From contig JAGGAC010000002.1 in the NCBI GenBank assembly GCA_017889635.1, positions 84,744 through 148,743 on the forward strand: 64,000 bases of DNA. Reading direction: 5' to 3'. Position 1 is the first letter of the stretch, and every line of letters starts with the position of its first letter. The notes under the pieces were generated by a model, which had not been told where the DNA came from, made no database searches, and worked only from the letters and a program-made list of their open reading frames with translations. Shown here in pieces: positions 53,392 through 61,748 of this stretch. The translations under genes and the position numbers were made by a program. Source of the DNA: Bacillota bacterium (GTDB taxonomy: Bacteria; Bacillota; Negativicutes; Sporomusales; CTSoil-080).

Positions 53392-55395
53392 TTAGAAAAA
53401 TAACAATGGAGCGATAATCAGCGAAATAGTTCCCGCAACTTTGATAAGCGGGTTCATCGCTGGGCCTGAAGTATCTTTGAAGGGATCGCCAACAGTGTCA
53501 CCAATAACAGCTGCAGCGTGAGTTGGCGTACCTTTGCCGCCATATTTTCCTGTTTCAATATACTTTTTAGCATTATCCCATGCGCCACCTGCGTTAGCCA
53601 TGAAGATTGCCATCAAAACACCAGCCGCAGTCACACCAGCCAGAAATCCGGCCAATGCTTTAGCTCCCAAGCCAAAGCCGACAATTAAGGGAACGCCTAC
53701 AGCAAAAATACCAGGCAAAATCATTTCGCGAATAGCAGCCTTGGTGCTAATATCCACGCACCTGGCATAATCAGGACGGCCTGTACCTTCCATAATACCA
53801 GGTATCTCCCGGAACTGACGGCGAACTTCACCAATCATTTCAAACGCAGCCTTGCCTACAGCTTCCATTGTAAAAGCGCAAACCAAGAATGGTAATGTTG
53901 CCCCAAGGAAAATACCTATTATAACAATAGGCTCGGTCAGATTAACCACCAGATGCCCATTAGCCAGAAGCCCTGTCAGTTTTGGATTTTTTACAACTTC
54001 CTCACCGAAAGCCGTGAACAACGCCAGTGCTGTAAGAGCAGCAGAACCAATTGCAAAACCTTTAGCAATAGCCGCTGTGGTATTACCCACCGAATCTAAT
54101 TTGTCAGTCGTTTTTCTGACTTCTGGACCAAGTTCAGCCATCTCAGCTATACCACCAGCATTGTCAGCTACAGGACCGAAGGAATCAACCGCAACCACCA
54201 TCCCGGCGGTGCAAAGCATGCCCATAGCCGCCATAGCAATACCGTAAATACCAGCTGATTGATATGCAACAAAAGTTGCGATAGCAAAAACGATCATTGG
54301 CAGTGCAGTACTTCGTAAGCCGACAGCTAAACCAGCAATAATGTTGGTAGCCGGACCGGTTTGCGAAGCATCAGCAATATGCTGAGTCGGAACTTTTGCA
54401 TTAGAAGTATAATATTCGGTAATCATACCGACAAGTACATTGACAATAAGACCTGAGACAATAGCGGAGAAAATTCCCAATCCATGATTGCTACCAAAAG
54501 TATAGTTAGCTAGAAAATAAGCGATTACAGCTGTAATCACATTGGTTCCCCACAAGCCTAAGTTAAGTGCCGCCTGGGGATCGCCGTTTTCACTAGTCCG
54601 AACAAAGAAAGTGCTGATAATTGCAGCAACAATTCCTGCTGCACCGATTAGCAGCGGAAAAAGAACACCGTTCAGACCATAAATAGTATTGCCGATCAGC
54701 ATTGCGGCAATAGCAGTAGCGCCGTAAGATTCAAACAAATCTGCACCCATCCCGGCGGTGTCGCCTACATTATCACCCACGTTGTCGGCAATAACAGCTG
54801 GATTACGAGGATCATCCTCAGGAATACCAGCTTCTACCTTACCCACAAGGTCAGCGCCAACATCAGCCGCTTTGGTATAAATACCTCCGCCAATACGGGC
54901 AAAGAAAGCAATGGCACTAGCGCCGAACGCAAAGCTATTAATTACCACAGGATCACGGAAAATTATGTACAGAACCGAAACACCCAAGAGGCCAAGCCCC
55001 GCAACAGACATGCCCATAACCGCGCCAGCTCGAAATGATATTCCCAGCGCCTTGTTCAGACTGGTACGAGCAGCTTCCGTAGTACGAGCGTTTGCTTTGG
55101 TGGTAGAAGACATGCCGATATATCCGGCGATGGCTGAGCAGACAGCACCAACCAGGAAGGATATTGCTAATTGATAGCCGCTTACAACAAATAAAATAAT
55201 AAAGATAATTACAGTAAAAGGAACAAGAGTTTTGTACTGACGGTTCAAAAAAGCCATAGCACCTTCAAAAATAGCCTGTGAAATCTCTTTCATTTTGTCG
55301 TTACCTTGATCTTCTTTAAGCACATTAACCATTAGATAAGCAGCAAACAACAGTGCCACAATGCCCGCTATTGGAGCAACATAAACCAATTCCAT
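53392..55395 (-). CDS. hppA: Membrane ion-pumping pyrophosphatase (K+-dependent type)
   Basis: 667 residues, about 15-16 membrane segments. PPi-binding motifs [35 protein letters not shown] (positions about 178-212) and the C-terminal [20 protein letters not shown] are intact. The GNTTAA sequence has Ala where K+-independent pumps have Lys, marking the K+-dependent class, which includes both H+ and Na+ pumps; the ion is not settled here. Uses PPi to energise the membrane, fitting a PPi-type phosphofructokinase in the same genome. Confidence 0.95.
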   Translation of the reverse strand: MELVYVAPIAGIVALLFAAYLMVNVLKEDQGNDKMKEISQAIFEGAMAFLNRQYKTLVPFTVIIFIILFVVSGYQLAISFLVGAVCSAIAGYIGMSSTTKANARTTEAARTSLNKALGISFRAGAVMGMSVAGLGLLGVSVLYIIFRDPVVINSFAFGASAIAFFARIGGGIYTKAADVGADLVGKVEAGIPEDDPRNPAVIADNVGDNVGDTAGMGADLFESYGATAIAAMLIGNTIYGLNGVLFPLLIGAAGIVAAIISTFFVRTSENGDPQAALNLGLWGTNVITAVIAYFLANYTFGSNHGLGIFSAIVSGLIVNVLVGMITEYYTSNAKVPTQHIADASQTGPATNIIAGLAVGLRSTALPMIVFAIATFVAYQSAGIYGIAMAAMGMLCTAGMVVAVDSFGPVADNAGGIAEMAELGPEVRKTTDKLDSVGNTTAAIAKGFAIGSAALTALALFTAFGEEVVKNPKLTGLLANGHLVVNLTEPIVIIGIFLGATLPFLVCAFTMEAVGKAAFEMIGEVRRQFREIPGIMEGTGRPDYARCVDISTKAAIREMILPGIFAVGVPLIVGFGLGAKALAGFLAGVTAAGVLMAIFMANAGGAWDNAKKYIETGKYGGKGTPTHAAAVIGDTVGDPFKDTSGPAMNPLIKVAGTISLIIAPLLFF

Positions 55396-55430
55396 GTTTG
55401 TCCCTCCTCAACTAAATAATGCTCAAAAAA

Positions 55431-55454
55431 TGCCCCAATGTGACCATTGAGGCA
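55431..55454 (-). terminator. Terminator between secG and hppA
   Basis: TGCCTCAATG/CATTGGGGCA stem with a TTTTTT run on the minus strand (55430-55425). Confidence 0.85.
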
Positions 55455-55464
55455 ACAAAACAAC

Positions 55465-55695
55465 CTACTGTGTCAACTTTACCAGAACCAATGTAACAAT
55501 CGCGAACACGATTCCCAAACTCATCGTTGCCTTAGCTAATAATTCGTCAATGCCCTTTTTCTTGCCGCCGAATATTGTCTCAGCACCACCGGCTATTGAC
55601 CCTGACATTCCTGCGCTTTTTCCTGACTGTAGCACCACCGCAGCGATCAGGAGAACTGATAGTATAGCATCAAAGATCATTAATCCAGTAATCAC
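55465..55695 (-). CDS. secG: Preprotein translocase subunit SecG
   Basis: 76 residues, GTG start at 55695 with AGGAGAGGGGG upstream. Two membrane helices flanking the conserved loop LQSGKSAGMSGSIAGGAETIFGGKKKGIDELLAK. Auxiliary subunit of the SecYEG channel. Followed by a strong terminator, so hppA has its own promoter. Confidence 0.95.
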   Translation of the reverse strand: MITGLMIFDAILSVLLIAAVVLQSGKSAGMSGSIAGGAETIFGGKKKGIDELLAKATMSLGIVFAIVTLVLVKLTQ

Positions 55696-55726
55696 TTCTA
55701 ACCCCCTCTCCTTCTCGTACGTTTCT

Positions 55727-55755
55727 ATTTTAACAAATAGCTATACACTTGACAA
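55727..55755 (-). promoter_or_regulatory. secG promoter
   Basis: Minus strand TTGTCA (55755-55750), 17-nt spacer, TAAAAT (55732-55727). Confidence 0.55.
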
Positions 55756-56054
55756 TGTTTGCTTACATATTTTTCTTCTTTACCAACTTGTTTATGCATA
55801 ACCACCCAAAGTTATTACCCACTTACCATAGTATTTCCAAGTAATATGCAGTAAATACCTGCCTTGCCATGGAAATGCATGGTCAAACTTGATTTCAGCC
55901 CTTCAAATGTGTTAATATCCGCATTTTTCCGCCAAAATCAGGCTTTCTTTCTTTCTTGGAAATACTATAATAGTTCTATGGCCTTGCTTCGTAATAACTA
56001 AGGAGAAGCTGAGCTAATCTTTCTACATAAATAGTTAGGAGGCATTTCATTTTT
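55756..56054. other. Divergent region secG/kimA
   Basis: No gene. It contains a TATAAT (55966-55971) for the plus-strand permease and its AGGAGG ribosome site (56037-56042). No c-di-AMP (ydaO) riboswitch pattern is visible, although that element often controls kimA. Confidence 0.5.
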
Positions 56055-57896
56055 ATGATGCGCTTTATTCGGCGATTCCTCATCGGTCGACCACTCCACA
56101 ACCAGGAAATGGGCCATGAGAAACTCCCTAAATGGCAAGCATTGGCTACATTCTCGTCTGACGCTCTTTCATCCGTTGCCTATGGGCCGGAACAGGTCAT
56201 GCTTACCCTTGCAATACCAGGTCTTATTGCCTATGGTTACCTAGGTCCGGTGGCAATAGCCATTCTAATCCTGCTAGCCGTTGTAACCATCTCCTATGTT
56301 CAAGTAGCTCGTGCCAACCCCGGTGGCGGTGGCTCCTACTCAGTTGCCATTCAAAACCTGGGTGAATTACCCGCCCTTACCGCCGCAGCGGCCTTATTCG
56401 CAGACTATACCCTTACCGTCGCGGTTAGTGTGTCGGCCGGAACAGCCGCTCTCATCTCCGCATTTCCAGAGCTCATTCCTTACGAGGTCCACATTGACCT
56501 TTGTGTTTTGTTCTTTGTACTAATGCTGGTTAATCTCAGAGGTGTAAAAGACTCATCTACAACCTTTGTTTACCCTACATACGCCTTCATTTTGGGTATT
56601 ATTGCCCTCATTGGAGTCGGTATATATCACACTTTAACCAACTCAGCGCCAGTTATCCCTCCCGAATCACTAGCCAAGCAGCAACTGGACTGGTCGCTCT
56701 TCTTCCTTTTACTCAGAGCCTTTGCCAATGGCTGCAGTTCCATGACCGGAGTCGAAGCTATTTCAAACGGCGTTCCCATGTTCAAAGAACCGCAGGTTCG
56801 CAATGCATCCCTTACCACCTATTGGATGTCCGCTATGCTAGGCATTATGTTTATCGGCATCTCCTTCCTTATTATGCATTTCCATCTCTTGCCGCTGGAA
56901 AATGTCACCGCTTTGTCAGTAGTGGCTGAAAATATTTTTGGCCGCGGCTTTATGTATTATTACATTCAAGTTACCACTATGCTGGTGCTGTACCTTGCTG
57001 CTAATACCGCCTATAACGGCCTGCCGCCCCTGCTATCCATCCTTGCTAAAGACGGCTACATGCCGCGCTATCTTGGTACCCGCGGCGAACGCCTTAACTT
57101 CTCTAATGGCATTATCCTTTTGAGTGTTTTTGCTGCCTTGCTTATTCTTATCTACCAAGGCAACACCGAACACCTAATCTCGCTTTATGCCATTGGTGTT
57201 TTCCTATCCTTTACTATTGCCCAAAGCGGCATGGTCGTTCACTGGCTAAAAGAAAAAGAACGCTGGTGGCAAGCGCGGGCAGTTCTTAACGGACTTGGCG
57301 CTATCATCACCGGAATAGTCGTACTAATAATCGCTGTAACCAAATTTTTCTACGGCGCCTGGATGGTAATGGTCTTCATCCCGATAGTAATTATGATATT
57401 TCGCGCCATCCGCTCCCACTACAACGATATAGCCGAACAGTTATCGCTATCGACAGGCAGTTTCGAAAAAATTCTCGCTCTGCCTAGGGCCACCAATATG
57501 GTAGTAGTTCCGATCGCTAGTCCAACCAGAGTTGTAGCCGAAACACTGCGCTATGCTCGTTCTCTTAGCGAAAATGTCATCGCCCTCCATATCGCTACCG
57601 ACGAAGAAGAAGGCCGAAGAATCGAAGATAAATGGTCAACCTGGAATCCGGGCGTAGAGTTAGTCACCGTATATTCTCCCTATCGCCTAGTTGTCCAACC
57701 GGTCTTGGACTTTATCAGCGAACTCGAAATCCATAAATGCAACTACGACTACATTACCGTTATCATTCCTGAATTTGAAACAAAGAAATGGTGGCATATC
57801 CTTCTCCACAACCAAACCGGCTGGATACTACGCACCCTCTTGATATTAAGAGAAAACGTCGTAGTAACCACCATTCCCTACCACCTAAAAAAATAG
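56055..57896 (+). CDS. kimA: KimA-like potassium importer (APC family)
   Basis: 613 residues. N-terminal FIRRFLIGRPLHNQEMGHEKL and SSDALSSVAYGPEQ match the KimA (YdaO) subgroup of APC transporters. About 12 membrane segments to residue 450, then a cytoplasmic UspA-like domain (ATNMVVVPIASPTRVVAETLRYARSLSENVIALHI). KimA is a high-affinity K+ symporter inhibited by c-di-AMP. Start: ATG 56055, with an adjacent ATG 56058. Single-gene unit. Confidence 0.8.
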   Translation: MMRFIRRFLIGRPLHNQEMGHEKLPKWQALATFSSDALSSVAYGPEQVMLTLAIPGLIAYGYLGPVAIAILILLAVVTISYVQVARANPGGGGSYSVAIQNLGELPALTAAAALFADYTLTVAVSVSAGTAALISAFPELIPYEVHIDLCVLFFVLMLVNLRGVKDSSTTFVYPTYAFILGIIALIGVGIYHTLTNSAPVIPPESLAKQQLDWSLFFLLLRAFANGCSSMTGVEAISNGVPMFKEPQVRNASLTTYWMSAMLGIMFIGISFLIMHFHLLPLENVTALSVVAENIFGRGFMYYYIQVTTMLVLYLAANTAYNGLPPLLSILAKDGYMPRYLGTRGERLNFSNGIILLSVFAALLILIYQGNTEHLISLYAIGVFLSFTIAQSGMVVHWLKEKERWWQARAVLNGLGAIITGIVVLIIAVTKFFYGAWMVMVFIPIVIMIFRAIRSHYNDIAEQLSLSTGSFEKILALPRATNMVVVPIASPTRVVAETLRYARSLSENVIALHIATDEEEGRRIEDKWSTWNPGVELVTVYSPYRLVVQPVLDFISELEIHKCNYDYITVIIPEFETKKWWHILLHNQTGWILRTLLILRENVVVTTIPYHLKK

Positions 57897-57949
57897 CAAA
57901 TAAACTAAGAAACGGCCAATCGCGATTGGCCGTTTCTTAGTTTATTTGC
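57896..57949 (+). terminator. Perfect 27-bp terminator hairpin after kimA
   Basis: 57896-57922 pairs fully with 57923-57949; the stem begins at the last base of the stop codon. Confidence 0.85.
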
Positions 57950-57996
57950 ATAGAACAAGGCTTGAACCTCCACACCCGCCTTTTCATTGGCCTATT

Positions 57997-58185
57997 CTAT
58001 ACCTTTTTACCCTCATCAAGAACTTTAATTTCCCCATGCTCTTTCTCGTATTCAGCTATATACGCCTTTACAATCTTTTCCAGTTCTTTATTAACCGTTC
58101 TGAAATTGTTATCAGCAATGTATCGAAGTTTTAACATAGTTAATTTATCTGTTCGAAGCGAATATTTGAGTATTTCCAGCGGCAA
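57997..58185 (-). CDS. Small ribbon-helix-helix (Arc-like) protein
   Basis: 62 residues, TTG start at 58185 six nt after GGAGGG. Pattern DKLTMLKLRYIADNNFRTVN followed by KELEKIVKAYIAEYEKEHGEI fits the Arc-type RHH fold (short beta strand, two helices) seen in small accessory-element regulators. Next to a transposase scrap and tRNA genes, i.e. a likely integration area. Function as DNA-binding protein is inferred. Confidence 0.55.
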   Translation of the reverse strand: MPLEILKYSLRTDKLTMLKLRYIADNNFRTVNKELEKIVKAYIAEYEKEHGEIKVLDEGKKV

Positions 58186-58209
58186 ATCAATCCCTCCATA
58201 AAGTCATAA

Positions 58210-58314
58210 TATACTGAGCAGCTAACCAAAGCTCGCGCCCCTGACAACCCTCCGACAGAGCAAGAAGTCATAGAATTGATAATCCGTATGAAAAAACGGA
58301 GGGGAATCGCATAG
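58210..58314 (+). pseudogene. Transposase (integrase-core type) scrap
   Basis: About 33 codons between two stops. KARAPDNPPTEQEVIELIIR resembles the linker before the rve domain of IS3/IS481-like transposases (usual pattern: PxxxxEVxxLILRLxxENPRWGYRRI), after which it breaks off. No start and no inverted repeats seen. Confidence 0.35.
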
Positions 58315-58359
58315 TCCAATAATTGTGTCTTATTTCTAATTGTTAATACTTATTATGTT

Positions 58360-58434
58360 CTATTAAAACACCCCCCTTTCGGAGTGGTTGTTTTAATAGT
58401 CAAAAGACCTCGCTATAACAGCGAGGTCTTTTGA
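58360..58434 (-). terminator. Two stacked hairpins after the tRNA cluster
   Basis: TCAAAAGACCTCGCT/AGCGAGGTCTTTTGA (58400-58414, 58420-58434) then a second imperfect stem (58360-58399), both downstream of tRNA-Leu on the minus strand. Confidence 0.8.
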
Positions 58435-58442
58435 TCTTTTTA

Positions 58443-58526
58443 TGGTGCGGGCGAGAGGACTTGAACCTCCACGTCGTGAAACGCCAGATCCTAAGTCTGG
58501 TGCGTCTGCCATTCCGCCACGCCCGC
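58443..58526 (-). tRNA. tRNA-Leu (UAG)
   Basis: 84 nt with encoded CCA, acceptor GCGGGCG/CGCCCGC, anticodon loop CTTAGGA, long variable arm (class II). Confidence 0.95.
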
Positions 58527-58545
58527 ATTTGCTTAGTTAATGAAT

Positions 58546-58621
58546 TGGTGACCCACGATGGACTCGAACCATCGACACCCTGATTAAAAGTCAGGTGCTC
58601 TGCCAACTGAGCTAGTGGGTC
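58546..58621 (-). tRNA. tRNA-Lys (UUU)
   Basis: 76 nt with CCA, acceptor GACCCAC/GTGGGTC, anticodon loop CTTTTAA. Confidence 0.95.
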
Positions 58622-58625
58622 ATAT

Positions 58626-58701
58626 TGGCTGGGGCGGCTGGACTCGAACCAACGCATGCGGGAGTCAAAGTCCCGTGCCTTACCGACTTGGCTACGCCCC
58701 A
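58626..58701 (-). tRNA. tRNA-Gln (UUG)
   Basis: 76 nt with CCA, acceptor TGGGGCG/CGCCCCA, anticodon loop CTTTGAC. Confidence 0.95.
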
Positions 58702-58723
58702 GTATTATTGGATATTGGATTAT

Positions 58724-58800
58724 TGGGGTGACTGGAGGGAATCGAACCCTCGAGTAACGGAGCCACAATCCGTCGTGTTAACCACTTCACCACAGCCACC
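58724..58800 (-). tRNA. tRNA-His (GUG)
   Basis: 77 nt with CCA and the extra G at -1 opposite C73, anticodon loop TTGTGGC. Confidence 0.95.
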
Positions 58801-58831
58801 AAAATCAGCAGTCTAACCTGCGACGAAATAT

Positions 58832-58860
58832 ATTGTATCATTTCGTCATTTTTATGTCAA
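58832..58860 (-). promoter_or_regulatory. Promoter of the His-Gln-Lys-Leu tRNA operon
   Basis: Minus strand TTGACA (58860-58855), 17 nt, TACAAT (58837-58832). Confidence 0.85.
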
Positions 58861-58924
58861 GCACATTTTTTTACCAATAAGGTTTAAAATATGCTTTTAC
58901 TAACAATTTGTATTTGAGACAAAA

Positions 58925-58948
58925 TTCACCAGGTTCGCACCCGGTGAA
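58925..58948 (-). terminator. Terminator after tRNA-Arg
   Basis: TTCACCGGG/CCTGGTGAA hairpin followed by TTTTG on the minus strand. Confidence 0.65.
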
Positions 58949-58960
58949 TAAGTGACTAAA

Positions 58961-59037
58961 TGGTGACCCCGGCAGGATTCGAACCTGCGACCTTTTGATT
59001 CGTAGTCAAACGCTCTATCCAACTGAGCTACGGAGCC
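58961..59037 (-). tRNA. tRNA-Arg (ACG)
   Basis: 77 nt with CCA, anticodon loop CTACGAA; separate transcription unit from the other four tRNA genes. Confidence 0.95.
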
Positions 59038-59059
59038 ATTTAAAATTGTCCACTCGTTT

Positions 59060-59088
59060 ATTATATCCATTTCACCATCCTATGTCAA
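59060..59088 (-). promoter_or_regulatory. tRNA-Arg promoter
   Basis: Minus strand consensus TTGACA (59088-59083), 17 nt, TATAAT (59065-59060). Confidence 0.88.
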
Positions 59089-59115
59089 CAACAAATTAGT
59101 GCAAATTTCTTCCAT

Positions 59116-60150
59116 TTATTTGCATTTCTGTCGAAAACCATAATCTGATGATACCTTACGGCCAAGCCCTTCAATCTTGCTGGTTATACAGACGCGGCAA
59201 TGCCCTGGCGTATCATTAACACAAATCTTGCCTGGATAAAGCGCGTATAGCCGGCGATAATCCCCTTCTGTCACGTTAGGCATTACCACATTCGCACCAC
59301 TCTTGAGCGCAACTATCCTGCCGTCTTCCCTCAGCGACTCCATCGCCGTGGTCGCCGGAATATTGATATCCGGCAATAGCAGCCTCACCAGCGCCATAAC
59401 CTTAAGGCTAAGCTCAAACTCGCCCCCAGCGGCATAGCTAAGCGGAGTATCATTGTTTGGGATAAACGGCCCCACCCCGATCATATCTGCATCCAATTCC
59501 TTAAAGAACAAAATATCATCAGCCAGCGACTCCAGCGTCTGACCTGGCAATCCGACCAAACAACCGGACCCCACCTCAAATCCTAGTTCCTTTAGATCTC
59601 TTAGACACCGCCGTCGGTTATCCCAGCTCATACCAGGGTCCATAGCCTGATAAAGAGCCTTATCAGTCGTCTCAATCCTTAATAGATATCGATCAGCCCC
59701 CGCCGTCTTTAACGCCGCATACTCTTCCCGGCTTTTTTCACCAATACTAAGCGTCACCGCCAAATCCAGCGCTTTAATTTTTCTAATAATATCGGTCATT
59801 TCATCCATTGTATAGCATTTCGCCTCACCGGACTGCAACACTACCGTCCGATAGCCATATTCCTTGGCTTTCATAGCAAGCTCGACAATCACTTCCGCTG
59901 CCAACCGATATCGCTCTATCTTCGTATTATCCCTTCTAAGTCCACAATATAGGCAATTTTGTCCGCATATATTCGAAAACTCAATCAGCCCCCGGAGGTG
60001 AACCTCATCCCCCACATAGCGGCAGCGCACCCGGTCAGCGGCAGCATACAAGTCTTCGTTTATCGCCTTCGACTTTAACAATGCAGTTATCTCGTCCTTC
60101 GTCAAAACATGTTCATGTTCAGCTCTATCAATAAGCAATTCTAAATCCAC
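59116..60150 (-). CDS. hydE: [FeFe]-hydrogenase maturase HydE (radical SAM)
   Basis: 344 residues with a GTG start at 60150 (GGGGGC upstream); an ATG five codons earlier lacks a site. Radical-SAM motif CGQNCLYCGLR, then RLAAEVIVELAMKAKEYGYRTVVLQSGE, TLSIGEKSREEY, GCLVGLPGQTLESLADD, GPFIPNNDTPL, and the C-terminal MPNVTEGDYRRLYALYPGKIC. Builds the dithiomethylamine-bearing diiron precursor of the H-cluster with HydF and HydG. Stands alone here, 46 kb from hydA2, its likely client. Confidence 0.92.
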   Translation of the reverse strand: MDLELLIDRAEHEHVLTKDEITALLKSKAINEDLYAAADRVRCRYVGDEVHLRGLIEFSNICGQNCLYCGLRRDNTKIERYRLAAEVIVELAMKAKEYGYRTVVLQSGEAKCYTMDEMTDIIRKIKALDLAVTLSIGEKSREEYAALKTAGADRYLLRIETTDKALYQAMDPGMSWDNRRRCLRDLKELGFEVGSGCLVGLPGQTLESLADDILFFKELDADMIGVGPFIPNNDTPLSYAAGGEFELSLKVMALVRLLLPDINIPATTAMESLREDGRIVALKSGANVVMPNVTEGDYRRLYALYPGKICVNDTPGHCRVCITSKIEGLGRKVSSDYGFRQKCK

Positions 60151-60235
60151 GCAGTTTGCCCCCATATCTATAATTCGTCAAAATTATAATATAGCCTTGA
60201 GCAGCAAACTGCCGCCCAAGGCTCCAAAGAAACTG

Positions 60236-60991
60236 TTACCATTTACGACTGGACCCGCCGCCGCCGCCTGACCCGCCGCCAAAACCTCCGCCTCCGCTTC
60301 CACCGCCGCCACGCCTAAGCAGCGACAACAGCATCAGCGTAAACATTCCGCCAAAAAACAGCCAGTCAACAGCAACCAATCCAACCGCGCCTGCGGCAAG
60401 CGCAATTTGCGCCCACCAAGGAAGATTATTCCACCACGAGCCTGAGCTTGCAGCTGACTTTTTAACTGGCTTAGCATCTGTTTTCAGTTCCAGATTGTAT
60501 TCCTTGGCCACTTCGGTTGCCACAGCCATATACCCGTTCAATATCCCTTGACTATACGCCCCTTTTTGGAAGTATGGGAGCATATACTCGTCCTGGATTC
60601 GCCCAGTCTTGGCATCTGGTAGTCTCCCTTCCAGACCGTAGCCCACTTCAATACGGGACTGGCGATCCGCTACCGCCACCAGTATGACAACTCCGTTATT
60701 AAGCTCTTTGTTGCCGACACCCCATTGGCGCAAGACTTCTAATGCATATTCCTCAACAGCATTGCCTGAAGTCGTATTGACCGTCACTACCACCACTTGG
60801 GCCTTGGTTTTGGCATCAAGTTGACTGCCGATACTATTGATTCGGTTCTTTGTTTCAGCATCAACAACCCCGGCATTATCCTGAATATAGATGCTGCTTG
60901 TCGGCCGCGGCGGCACCTCCGGCTGGGCTTGCGCCACCGCACCAAATGCCCAGTAGACCACCAGCGCAAGGCAAACCAGCCATTTTTTCAT
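60236..60991 (-). CDS. TPM-domain membrane protein (YgcG-like)
   Basis: 251 residues: signal peptide (MKKWLVCLALVVYWAFGAVAQA), TPM domain (about 35-165: YIQDNAGVVDAETKNRINSIG, VVVVTVNTTSG, GYGLEGRLPDAKTGRI), a membrane helix pair (about 190-222), and a Gly/Ser-rich tail (GGGSGGGGFGG) ending RKW. The function of the family is uncertain (proposed phosphatase or membrane-protein quality control). It follows lemA by 24 nt, a frequent pairing. Confidence 0.88.
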   Translation of the reverse strand: MKKWLVCLALVVYWAFGAVAQAQPEVPPRPTSSIYIQDNAGVVDAETKNRINSIGSQLDAKTKAQVVVVTVNTTSGNAVEEYALEVLRQWGVGNKELNNGVVILVAVADRQSRIEVGYGLEGRLPDAKTGRIQDEYMLPYFQKGAYSQGILNGYMAVATEVAKEYNLELKTDAKPVKKSAASSGSWWNNLPWWAQIALAAGAVGLVAVDWLFFGGMFTLMLLSLLRRGGGGSGGGGFGGGSGGGGGSSRKW

Positions 60992-61015
60992 GCCTGCTCC
61001 CTCGCTTTAGCCATA

Positions 61016-61567
61016 TTAGAATTCCACTTTAGGAGCTTGCTTAGCCCCTTCTTCAGCTTTAAAATACTCCTTCGGACCAAAACCAAGCATATTAGCATAA
61101 ATATTAGTTGGAAAAGACTTTATCTTGGTATTGTATACCTGTACAGATTCATTATAATCTTTCCTGGCCACCGCTATCCGGTTTTCAGTTCCACTAAGTT
61201 CATCCATCAATGTCTTAAACTGCTGATCTGCTTTGAGGTTAGGATAGTTTTCTGCAATCACCAGCAACCTTGATAGCGCGCCACTCAATTCATTATCTGC
61301 TTGAGCTTTAGCTTGCGGCCCCTGTGCCCCGGACAATTTTGCCCTTGCATCAGCCACAGCTTGAATCGCTTTTTGTTCATGGGCGGCGTATCCCTTAACT
61401 GTTGATACTAAATTAGGAATCAAATCAGCTCTGCGCTGAAGCTGGTTCTCCACCTGACTCCACTTTCCGTTGATGCCTTCATTCAGCGTTACCAATCCAT
61501 TGTAGCCGCTAACCGCCATCACCACCAAGACAACAACAACTACTCCTGCTATAATCCAGCCTTTCAA
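61016..61567 (-). CDS. lemA: LemA family protein
   Basis: 183 residues. One N-terminal membrane helix (about 4-22), then the LemA helical bundle: NGLVTLNEGINGKWSQVENQ, QRRADLIPNLVSTVKGYAAHE, GTENRIAVARKDYNESVQVYN, and KEYFKAEEGAKQAPKVEF. Biochemical role unknown. Co-transcribed with the TPM gene. Confidence 0.92.
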   Translation of the reverse strand: MKGWIIAGVVVVVLVVMAVSGYNGLVTLNEGINGKWSQVENQLQRRADLIPNLVSTVKGYAAHEQKAIQAVADARAKLSGAQGPQAKAQADNELSGALSRLLVIAENYPNLKADQQFKTLMDELSGTENRIAVARKDYNESVQVYNTKIKSFPTNIYANMLGFGPKEYFKAEEGAKQAPKVEF

Positions 61568-61748
61568 ATAAATACACCTCCCAATGAATTAGCCATAATT
61601 AGTATTAACCCATTATATTATACCATATTAGCGAAAGTCCCCAAAAAAGTTTCAAGCCTTCCTAAGTTACATCTACTCCCCCGCTCTCACGCTTATGTCC
61701 GAGACGACATATCATAATAATGAATAACTATGGAAGGAGAATTAATTG

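Noticed and set aside
55780..56054. c-di-AMP (ydaO) riboswitch before kimA
   Set aside because: None of the conserved aptamer boxes are present in the leader.
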